Part shown: positions 27,403 to 34,621 of the stretch, in pieces
Position numbering within the stretch: the first letter of the stretch is position 1
How the letters are laid out: every line of letters starts with the position of its first letter
Assembly: GCF_003611695.1 (NCBI RefSeq)
Contig: NZ_RAWE01000030.1
Coordinates: 1 to 63,583, forward strand
Origin: Corallococcus carmarthensis
GTDB taxonomy: Bacteria; Myxococcota; Myxococcia; Myxococcales; Myxococcaceae
Direction: 5' to 3'
Length of the DNA: 63,583 nt
Made by a program: the position numbers and the translations under genes
Notes under the pieces: generated by a model
Database searches by the model: none
What the model was told of the DNA's origin: nothing
Seen by the model: the letters and a program-made list of their open reading frames with translations, nothing else

Positions 27403-29898
27403 ATGCTCAAACTGTTTGACCGTTTCGCAACGTTGGCCCTGGCTGTCTTGCTCGCAACCGCGTGTTCACCCGCGGATGCTCCTCTGGAAACCGACTATTC
27501 ACAGGAGAGCCAGCCGCTGAGCGTTCTGACTGGCTCCTTGAATGTGGGTCGGACCTCATTCGCACTCACCTTGCTCCAGGACGGAAAGGTGCTCGTGACC
27601 GGGGGGTATGGGTTTAATAACTCCTCCGGTGCGAACGGCAGCCTCTCCAGCGTGGAGCGCTATGATCCCGCGATGGGGCTGTTCAGCCTCGTCTCCAGCA
27701 TGGCGAACGGCCGCAACGGACACACGGCCACGCTGCTGCAGGATGGTCGGGTGCTCGTGGTCGGCGGTTACGTCAGCAGTCCTTCATCCGGGGTGACGAA
27801 GACCGTGGAGCTCTACAATCCGGCCACGGGCACCTGGTCGAACGGAGCGCCCACGTTGTATTCCCATGCGAGGCACACCGCGACGCTGCTGCTGGATGGT
27901 CGGGTGCTCATCGCCGCTGGCACGGACGCGATTACGTCGACCCCGCATGGCACGTCTGGCTGTGAAATCTACAACCCCGTGACGAACAGCTGGTCGTGGT
28001 GTAACTCGCTGCCGCAAGTCCGCATCGGGCACACGGCGACGCGCCTTCTCAACGGCAAGGTGCTGTTGACCGGCGGGGCTGAGTTCGACACCAACGGCCT
28101 CAGCACCCCCATGCACCCGGTGGAGTTCGATCCCTCGACCAACACCTGGACGACGCGGACGAGCCCGTTCGTCAGCCGGCTCAATCACCAGGCGTTCCTT
28201 CTGGCAAATGGTTCGGTGCTGTTGACCGGCGGGATCCCCATCATGGGGGGGACCTTCAACGAGGCGGAGCTGTACAATCCGGCCACGAACACCTGGTCCG
28301 CGACGGCGGCGCCCGGTTGGCGTACCAATGCGGCAGGGGCAGTGCTTGCCGACGGCCGCGTCCTGGTCGCCAGTGGGTATTACGCCGGCGCGTTGGCCTC
28401 GTCGGTGATCTATGACCCTGTGACTGCCACCTGGACTGCCGGTGACTCCCTGGTCACCCGCCGACACGAGGCCCAGGCGGTCCGCTTGAACGACGGCCGC
28501 GTGTTGTTCGTCGGCGGTTATGACGCGAGCAGCGTGCGTACCCCTGACGCCGAGCTGTTCACGGCCTGTGCTCCCTCGGTGACCTGCGCCTCGGAAGGGA
28601 AGAACTGCGGTGCCATTCCAGATGGCTGTGGCTTCACCCTGAATTGCGGAACCTGCGGCACCGGACAGCTCTGTGAAGCCAACGTCTGCGTGAGCTGCAC
28701 GCCGACGACCTGCGCAGAGCAAGGCAAGAACTGCGGCAGCATCCCTGACGGCTGCGGCGGCACGCTCTCGTGTGGCTCTTGCAGCGGGACTGACGTTTGT
28801 AACGCGAACGTCTGCGTGAGCTGCACGCCCACCACCTGCGCGGCGCAGGGCCGGAGTTGCGGCCCCCTCTCGGATGGATGCGGTGGAACGCTCTCCTGCG
28901 GAACCTGCGCGGCGGGCAACACCTGCGGCTCCGCGGGCGTCTGCATCGACTCCACGCCCCCCACCGTCTCCCTCACCGCACCGACCGTGGGCGCAATCGT
29001 GAACGGGATGGTCGCCCTGACGGTCACCGCGAGCGACAACACGGGCGTCGCCCGGGTCGAGTTCTACTTGGGCGGCTCGCTCATCGGCAGCGTCTCCACC
29101 TCGCCGTACACCTACTACTGGAACAGCACCACCGTGGCGAACGGCGCCGCCACCCTCCAGGCCAGGGCCTATGATGCCACTGGCAATGCGACCTCCGGCT
29201 CCACCGTGAGCGTGACGGTCTCGAATGGGGCGACCAGCACCGTCGCCTACGGCGCGGGCAATACCAGCAGCGCCCAGACAAACACGTTCAACCTCTCCAT
29301 CCCCCTGGCCGAGGGCCAGACCCTCGCCTTGGGGACCTGCGGCCTCTCCGGGGCGACCTTCAACGGGAACACGGTCCTGCGCCTCTACAGCCCCACGGGC
29401 TTGCAGGTGGCCTTCAACGATGATGCGTGTGGTGGCTTGGGCTCAAGCTTCGCATACACGGTGCCGTCGGGTGGTGGCGGGACCTATCAGCTCCGCGCCG
29501 GCTGCTTCGCAAGCGACAGCTGCAGCGGCACCATTTCCTGGAGCGTGATCGGCGCTTCTACCCCGCCCCCGGCGGGCGGCAACACGCTTCCCTACAGCAC
29601 GACCAACACCAGCAGCGCCCAGATGAACACGGTCAACAAGTCCATCGCATTGGCCGCGGGCCAGAAGCTCACCCTGGGGACCTGTGGCGTCACCGGGGCG
29701 TCCTTCATCGGAGACACCTATCTGCGCCTCTACGGTCCCACGGGCTCGCAGGTGGCCTTCAACGATGATGCGTGTGGTGGCGCGGGCTCAAACTTCACCT
29801 ACACCGTGCCGGCAGGCGGTGGCGGCGGATACCAGCTCCGCGCGGGTTGCTACTCTAGCGGCAGCTGCAGCGGCACCGTGGCCTGGACCATCCAGTAA
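27403..29898 (+). CDS. Kelch-repeat lipoprotein with Cys-rich repeats and PPC-like C-terminal repeats
   Basis: 831 residues from ATG 27403 (a GTG at 27397 is in frame). Lipobox LATAC. Seven Kelch repeats (about residues 45-385), one full propeller. Then three cysteine-rich repeats of about 40 residues (CTPTTCAEQGKNCGSIPDG, then CGGTLSCGSC), one bacterial Ig-like domain (TPPTVSLTAPTVGAIV ... VEFYLGG) and two near-identical PPC-like repeats of about 105 residues (each with FNDDACGG and QLRAGC). It ends without a MYXO-CTERM tail, unlike the other two Kelch proteins here. Codon use is less GC-extreme than the neighbours'. It is bracketed by the duplicated ABC-F 3' end, which suggests it arrived as an insert. 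Surface-exposed binding protein by domain content. Confidence 0.87.
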   Translation: MLKLFDRFATLALAVLLATACSPADAPLETDYSQESQPLSVLTGSLNVGRTSFALTLLQDGKVLVTGGYGFNNSSGANGSLSSVERYDPAMGLFSLVSSMANGRNGHTATLLQDGRVLVVGGYVSSPSSGVTKTVELYNPATGTWSNGAPTLYSHARHTATLLLDGRVLIAAGTDAITSTPHGTSGCEIYNPVTNSWSWCNSLPQVRIGHTATRLLNGKVLLTGGAEFDTNGLSTPMHPVEFDPSTNTWTTRTSPFVSRLNHQAFLLANGSVLLTGGIPIMGGTFNEAELYNPATNTWSATAAPGWRTNAAGAVLADGRVLVASGYYAGALASSVIYDPVTATWTAGDSLVTRRHEAQAVRLNDGRVLFVGGYDASSVRTPDAELFTACAPSVTCASEGKNCGAIPDGCGFTLNCGTCGTGQLCEANVCVSCTPTTCAEQGKNCGSIPDGCGGTLSCGSCSGTDVCNANVCVSCTPTTCAAQGRSCGPLSDGCGGTLSCGTCAAGNTCGSAGVCIDSTPPTVSLTAPTVGAIVNGMVALTVTASDNTGVARVEFYLGGSLIGSVSTSPYTYYWNSTTVANGAATLQARAYDATGNATSGSTVSVTVSNGATSTVAYGAGNTSSAQTNTFNLSIPLAEGQTLALGTCGLSGATFNGNTVLRLYSPTGLQVAFNDDACGGLGSSFAYTVPSGGGGTYQLRAGCFASDSCSGTISWSVIGASTPPPAGGNTLPYSTTNTSSAQMNTVNKSIALAAGQKLTLGTCGVTGASFIGDTYLRLYGPTGSQVAFNDDACGGAGSNFTYTVPAGGGGGYQLRAGCYSSGSCSGTVAWTIQ

Positions 29899-29903
29899 CG
29901 ACT

Positions 29904-29997
29904 GACGCGGCGGTCAAGCGCCGGTAGTCCCGCGTCACATCCGCAGGCAGTGCCAACGCCGCCCGTTTCCGGTGCTTCCGGAAGCGAGGCGGCGTTT
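29904..29997 (+). repeat. Copy B of duplicated ABC-F 3' end plus terminator
   Basis: Starts five bases after the Kelch stop. Reads DAAVKRR-stop in the frame matching the ABC-F end, then the near-identical terminator. It carries no other part of an ABC-F gene. Confidence 0.85.
29957..29997 (+). terminator. Duplicate terminator after the Kelch gene
   Basis: Same hairpin as after the ABC-F gene: CGCCGCC (29957-29963) with GGCGGCG (29988-29994), then TTT. It would now end the Kelch transcript. Confidence 0.75.
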
Positions 29998-30060
29998 GGC
30001 TATTCGGGACAAGGGAAGCGGATGAGCAAATGCATGAATGCGCTTTGAGTCACGATGGAA

Positions 30061-31959
30061 TCAGCCGTGTTCGATCCGTCCCCCGAAATCATCAATGGCG
30101 AGACTCGCATTGGCGAAAAGTTGGGTCCACAGACCATGGAGCTGACCATTGCGAAAGCTCGGAGGCTGCTGTCGCAAAGCCTGAAGCTCCTTACGCGCAT
30201 AGTTCTGTAGGCGCAGCAGCGCGTCGCTGCGAGTTTCAGGACTGACTCGCTTTAGCAGCGATGCCGGCACCAGCCATGCTTTCAAGCGTCCCTCTCGCTC
30301 AGCAACCAACTGAATGGCGGGATCGGCTTCGCGCCAACCGAACAAGCCCTTCAGGGGATACGTATCAAGCAGGAGGAAACCATGACTATGGGCCTTTTCC
30401 CCGACAGGAATGTGCATGTCCTCGACGATGAGCAGAAATCCGCTGGGGCGCAGGCGTCGAGCGAGCGCCGATCCGGGGCCGAGCACTGAAAGCCACTGAC
30501 CTGGCGGAATCTCGTGCAGGACATTGCACATGATCGCTACGTCGACACTCTCGGCATCGAGCTGCGACTCCAAGTCAGCCTCCCCCCTGAAGTGCCGCAC
30601 GGCCGACGCCCCCGCACCGTATATTGCATCAATCAACGAAGTGCATTGGTCGCGGTCATCCGCAGATGCATCAAGAGCACGATAATCAACGACCCCTGTG
30701 AACGGCTGGCTATCATTGTGAGCTTCGCGCAGCGCCGCCAGCAACCGTCCCTTCCCTGCGCCGAAATCAAGTAGCCGGAGTGGCTGGGAGGGACGACGGA
30801 ATGCATGGATTGCGTTGCGGATCTGCTGAAGCTGGGGGTCGTCGCCATCCGTCATCACAACGGCGGGAGGGAGCAAGCAGTCTGCTGCAAAACGGTTGCT
30901 TGCAAACTGCGCGGGCAGCTGGAGAAATGCCTCCAGGCGCTCACGACCGTGCTCATCTCCAAGCAAGCCGGTGAGCACAAGCTCTGGATCTCGACCAACC
31001 CACCTCACCTGGCCTCCGCGGACGAACCATAGAGAATCGGTTGGCGCCCAAGCGAGTATGGACAATGAGTGAGTCGCAATCCAGAGCTGTCCGTCAGGTG
31101 TCGCTTTGCGGAGCGTTTCGAGCACGTCAACCACTGCCGCAGGATGCAGGTGAGTCTCAGGCTCATCCAAGAGAAGAACAGCTTCGCTCAATCGCATGCC
31201 CTGAGCATGCAATGCAACAGCCAGCTGCAGCAAAAGCCGCTGTCCCTCAGACAAACCAGCTGTTGGGATAGCGCGACCCCAGAGTGCAGGGACACCATCA
31301 AGGTTCCGGTTGAGCTGTGTGCCTAGAAGCCTCCTGATGTCGTCACACAAGCGCTGATAATCTTCAACTGCCTTTATCTTTTCAGATTCCGTTATCGTTA
31401 CCTGCGGGTGGGTGGCGTGGAACCAGCGGTCCTGCACGTTGCCAATGTACGCCAGGCAGCCTTCCTGCAGAAATTGAAATCCAACACCCTTACTCACCTC
31501 AGCTGCCGCTGCGAGCGCGTTCCTTCGTATCGTGTCAGATGGATCCACAAGTCCGCCTGGCCGAGGCACATAATGATAGACAGGCCTATCATCCCCTGCG
31601 TGATTGAGCGCAATCATGCTCGCGAGCGCCATGGTGTCTTCGTATTTTTGAAGCCATTGCTCAACAGCCTGAATTTGAAACTGTATCTGCGCGAAATTGT
31701 CTTCTCTACTCATGGCCGCGCGGGCGTTGCGCAATTGCTCCAGTTGTCTCCGCCGTCCCACCACCTGATCCTGAAGGTCACTTAACTTCAACGGCGTAGG
31801 ATGGTCCGCAACTGCCAGAAAAACAGAATGCAGCAGCCGTGACTTGCCACCCCCATTGGGTCCTGCAAGCACAACCACGGATCCCAGCCGGTTCATATTC
31901 GTCCGGCCCAGGCCTTTTCCTTCGTAGTCCGCAGGAAGCTTCACTTCCGTGATACGCAT
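30061..31959 (-). CDS. OLD/RecF-like ABC ATPase fused to a class I methyltransferase (putative defence gene)
   Basis: 632 residues; AGGAGG five bases before ATG 31959. N-terminal ABC-type ATPase of the AAA_21 kind: Walker A GPNGGGKS (33-40), a helical, coiled-coil-like insert (about 60-110), signature LSEGQR (236-241), Walker B VLLLDEPETHLHP (261-273) and switch His in ATHS (297). A linker (340-390) leads to a SAM-binding methyltransferase domain: motif I LRLLDFGAGKGRLL (394-407), acidic residue LDAS (430), motif IV region VDVAIMCNVLHEIP (472-485). DNA-methylase motifs (NPPY/DPPY) are absent, so substrate is more likely protein or small molecule. OLD nucleases place TOPRIM after the same ATPase; here a methyltransferase takes that place. 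GC is visibly below the neighbours and no partner gene is adjacent. Function is inferred. Confidence 0.85.
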   Translation of the reverse strand: MRITEVKLPADYEGKGLGRTNMNRLGSVVVLAGPNGGGKSRLLHSVFLAVADHPTPLKLSDLQDQVVGRRRQLEQLRNARAAMSREDNFAQIQFQIQAVEQWLQKYEDTMALASMIALNHAGDDRPVYHYVPRPGGLVDPSDTIRRNALAAAAEVSKGVGFQFLQEGCLAYIGNVQDRWFHATHPQVTITESEKIKAVEDYQRLCDDIRRLLGTQLNRNLDGVPALWGRAIPTAGLSEGQRLLLQLAVALHAQGMRLSEAVLLLDEPETHLHPAAVVDVLETLRKATPDGQLWIATHSLSILAWAPTDSLWFVRGGQVRWVGRDPELVLTGLLGDEHGRERLEAFLQLPAQFASNRFAADCLLPPAVVMTDGDDPQLQQIRNAIHAFRRPSQPLRLLDFGAGKGRLLAALREAHNDSQPFTGVVDYRALDASADDRDQCTSLIDAIYGAGASAVRHFRGEADLESQLDAESVDVAIMCNVLHEIPPGQWLSVLGPGSALARRLRPSGFLLIVEDMHIPVGEKAHSHGFLLLDTYPLKGLFGWREADPAIQLVAEREGRLKAWLVPASLLKRVSPETRSDALLRLQNYARKELQALRQQPPSFRNGQLHGLWTQLFANASLAIDDFGGRIEHG

Positions 31960-32002
31960 CAGTCCTCCTGGCTCGCTAAAGCGCGACCATCATACCCGTC
32001 CA

Positions 32003-32107
32003 ATGGGGCGCGTTGAAGGCGTTCGCCATGTGCCATCCGTCCTCCATGAGTTCTGGCGCCAGGGGCGACTGGCCTACGACGACCTAGCGAAGACTGCTTG
32101 GCGTTGA
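32003..32107 (+). other. Short ORF, possible gene remnant, in the 31960-32175 gap
   Basis: A 34-codon frame from ATG 32003 to TGA 32105 reads MGRVEGVRHVPSVLHEFW, then RQGRLAYDDLAKTAWR. Its composition looks coding-like and it sits at the edge of the suspected island, as a transposase or integrase remnant would. I cannot name the family. The rest of this gap shows nothing else. Confidence 0.25.
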
Positions 32108-32175
32108 ATAGCCTCCAGAACAAGGCGCCGAAATCGCCGCCAGACACTGTGCGTCAGTGGGTATGATGCAGGGCC

Positions 32176-33606
32176 ATGTACCCGAGACGCCATCTCCTGG
32201 CCCGTGGCCCGTGGTTGTTCGATCTCAGACCGCGTCGGCTCATCGTCTTCCACGGAGATGAAGGCGTGCGCCGGGAGGCAAGTGGAGACGTGCCGGATTC
32301 CCCATCCGCGCCCGTGGTGCTCGCCGCGCTCGACGAGGCAAAGAACGTCTGGGTGGGAAGCGGGGATCGGCGTGTCTTCTCCGTGGGGGCCGGCGCGAGC
32401 GCTCCCGTCCAGGCCTTTCCGAGGGAGTGCTTCGATCTCACCACCGATGGGGACCGGCTCATCGGAACCGTGGTGGACGGCGCTCTCAAGCTGACCACCC
32501 TCTTCACGACCGATGGGTTCGGGCAGCGGTGGGAGCCCATGACCTTGCCCAAGCCCGTACCCGCCACGCACGGGTATGGGTATTCCGAGGGGCGCCCCCA
32601 CCGTCAGTCCCCCGATGGGGCGTTCCTCGACACGAGCCCCTTTGGCATCACCGTCGTGGAGAAGGGCCGGGGCCGCGTCTACGTGGTCCGCCCGGGGGCG
32701 GCGCAGCCGGAGGGAGCGCTCCAGTTGGAGCCGGGCCATGAGCAGGACATCTGGCGGGCCCTGGCCACTCCCAACGGCGTGCTCCTCCTGCTCGTCATCA
32801 ACTACCGGCAGACGGCGCTCCTCCACTTCGCGCTCGATGGCACCCTGCTCGGCTCCATCCCGGAGAGCGATGATGAGGATGAGGATGCGGATGAGTTGAC
32901 CTGGGGCGGTGCCGGGGTGTGCGTCCTTGACGCTGCCCGGGCGCTCCTCTTCGTGCAGGACAAGACCCTCCTGGTGTCCCTGCCCGGGCTCCAGGTGCTC
33001 GAGACGCTCGTGGGAGAGTGGACCCACTTCGTGTCCGTGACGCCAGCGGGGCCTGACCGGTGGTGGGTGGGCGCCGAGGACAGTGACGCGCTCTTCCTGC
33101 TCACCGCCGAGCCCGGACACCCCTTGCGCCTCCACGCCGCGAACCGTCCGGTGAGCCCGGGCGCGCCGCTCATGCACGTGGGCTACAAGACGCCCGCAAT
33201 CCATTGGACCGAGCACACCTCGGCGCCGCTGGCCGTGGCCGCGCCCGTGGCCGAGACGTGGCGGGCGGTGGTGCGCAATGACGGGACCGCGTGTGAGGCG
33301 GTGCGGGTCCGGGTGTCCGGAGTGCTCGTTGGCGCTCGCGTGGTGGACGTGAGCGTGCGGTATCGCGGCCAGCCGCTCCCGATGGTGGAGGAGCACCGCG
33401 TGAACCTCGTGGGGGCTACCGCCGGACTGGAGGCAGGGGCCAACGCGGAGCTGGAGGTGACCTTCAAGCCCCGGAGCGAGGGCTCGGGATCGCTGACCAT
33501 CACCGTCGAGCCGTGCTCCTGGCAGTGGCAGGGCAAAGACGAGCCTCGCGTCCTCGCGGTGACGGGCCATCCGGCATCCGCCCAATTCCTGCTCACGGTG
33601 GAGTAG
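32176..33606 (+). CDS. Hypothetical protein, propeller-like with a C-terminal Ig-like domain
   Basis: 476 residues. No signal peptide is evident (MYPRRHLLARGPWLFDLRPRRLIVF), so it looks cytoplasmic. The first 350 residues carry recurring four-strand blocks with W-V-G-S-G-D, W-R-A-L-A-T-P-N-G-V and W-W-V-G-A-E-D, as in WD40/YVTN-type propellers, and an acidic loop (ESDDEDEDADELTW). The end (about 365-476, ETWRAVVRNDGTACEAVRVRVSG ... ANAELEVTFKPRSEGSGSLTITVE) resembles an Ig-like/CARDB fold. No enzymatic motif is seen. It converges on the pseudokinase gene (25 bases between stops), so a functional link is only a guess. Confidence 0.72.
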   Translation: MYPRRHLLARGPWLFDLRPRRLIVFHGDEGVRREASGDVPDSPSAPVVLAALDEAKNVWVGSGDRRVFSVGAGASAPVQAFPRECFDLTTDGDRLIGTVVDGALKLTTLFTTDGFGQRWEPMTLPKPVPATHGYGYSEGRPHRQSPDGAFLDTSPFGITVVEKGRGRVYVVRPGAAQPEGALQLEPGHEQDIWRALATPNGVLLLLVINYRQTALLHFALDGTLLGSIPESDDEDEDADELTWGGAGVCVLDAARALLFVQDKTLLVSLPGLQVLETLVGEWTHFVSVTPAGPDRWWVGAEDSDALFLLTAEPGHPLRLHAANRPVSPGAPLMHVGYKTPAIHWTEHTSAPLAVAAPVAETWRAVVRNDGTACEAVRVRVSGVLVGARVVDVSVRYRGQPLPMVEEHRVNLVGATAGLEAGANAELEVTFKPRSEGSGSLTITVEPCSWQWQGKDEPRVLAVTGHPASAQFLLTVE

Positions 33607-33631
33607 CGCGAACCGCGCCCCCTGTCCTCGA

Positions 33632-34582
33632 TCAGCTCATGACGGTCGGGGTGTCGCTCGCGGTGACTTGCTGGATGAGCTGGGCCACCTGCTGAGGGGT
33701 CACCGGCTCACCCGCCGAGAGGATGAACTCCTCCAGATCCGCCTGGAACGCGCGGCAATCCGGGTAGCGCTGGTCCCGCTCCCTGGCGAGCGCACGGCCG
33801 AGGATGGCTCGAAGAGCGCCGGGCAGGTCCGGCCGGTGCCGCTCGGCGGGCACCATGGGCTCGGACAAGACGGCTTGAATCACGTCCCAGTCGGACTTGG
33901 ACTCAAAGGGCTTGCGCGTGGTGAGCAGCTCATAGAGCACCACACCGAGCGAATAGACATCCACCCGCCGGTCCACCGGCCCGCCCCTGATGTCCTCGGG
34001 CGCCATGTACACGTGCTCGCTCAGGAAGGGGGTGAAGTATCGAGGTGTCCACCGGGCCCGGAAATGGTCGATGCCGAAGTCCACCACCTTGGCCGTCCCC
34101 TGGCGCGACAGGAGGACGTTGTACGGCCGGATGCAGCGGTGGATGAGCCCCAGTGGCTGGTTCGTCTGGGGGTCGGTGAGGTCGTGGGCGTAGGCGAGTC
34201 CCTCGCAGGCTTGCGAGATGATGCGCGCGCACAGTGTCGCCGGCAGAGTCATCCTCTGGTTCGCCAGGTGCCTGATCACCCTGCTCAGGCCAGGCCCATC
34301 GATGTGCTCCCTGGCGAGGAAATACGTGCCGTCCGCCTCACCGAAGTCGAGGACCTGCACGATGTGCGGGTGCGTGATCCGGGCGGCGCTCATCGCCGTG
34401 TCGAGGAACATCTCCGGGAAGTCCACCTGCTCGGCCATGTCCGGCCGGAGGCACTGGAGCACCAGCGTTTTCGCGAAGCCCTGTGGGCCGGCCGTCTTGG
34501 CCAGATAATCCTCGATGATGCCTTCGGCGAGCAGGCGGATGCGCTGGTATTTGCCGACGTGGGAGGTCACGAGACCTATCAT
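33632..34582 (-). CDS. Ser/Thr pseudokinase (Hanks-type fold with catalytic residues lost)
   Basis: 316 residues from ATG 34582; the frame is open further upstream but kinase homology starts here. The fold is a Hanks kinase: FAKTLVLQCLRP (strand 3), ARITHPHIVQVLDFGEADGTYFLAREHIDG, LIHRCIRPYNVLLS, KVVDFG, MAPEDI and DVYSLGVVLYELLT. Compared with active myxobacterial kinases, the ATP-binding Lys of strand 3 is Gln (LVLQ), the helix-C Glu is Thr (FLDTAMS), the catalytic Asp of HRD is Cys (HRC) and the following Lys is Arg. DFG and APE remain. It should bind partners or perhaps nucleotide without phosphorylating. There is no membrane segment. Divergent from the serine hydrolase with 39 bases between starts. 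Confidence 0.85.
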   Translation of the reverse strand: MIGLVTSHVGKYQRIRLLAEGIIEDYLAKTAGPQGFAKTLVLQCLRPDMAEQVDFPEMFLDTAMSAARITHPHIVQVLDFGEADGTYFLAREHIDGPGLSRVIRHLANQRMTLPATLCARIISQACEGLAYAHDLTDPQTNQPLGLIHRCIRPYNVLLSRQGTAKVVDFGIDHFRARWTPRYFTPFLSEHVYMAPEDIRGGPVDRRVDVYSLGVVLYELLTTRKPFESKSDWDVIQAVLSEPMVPAERHRPDLPGALRAILGRALARERDQRYPDCRAFQADLEEFILSAGEPVTPQQVAQLIQQVTASDTPTVMS

Positions 34583-34621
34583 CGCCGGTATTGGAACGGG
34601 TCGTGTAGCGTCATCAGGGCC

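Noticed and set aside
27227-29997. The bracketed Kelch segment as a complete integrative element
   Set aside because: No integrase, recombinase, transposase or inverted ends are seen; only the direct duplication supports insertion.
30061-31959. ATPase-methyltransferase as a restriction-modification gene
   Set aside because: The methyltransferase part lacks N/DPPY/W, and there is no endonuclease or specificity subunit nearby.
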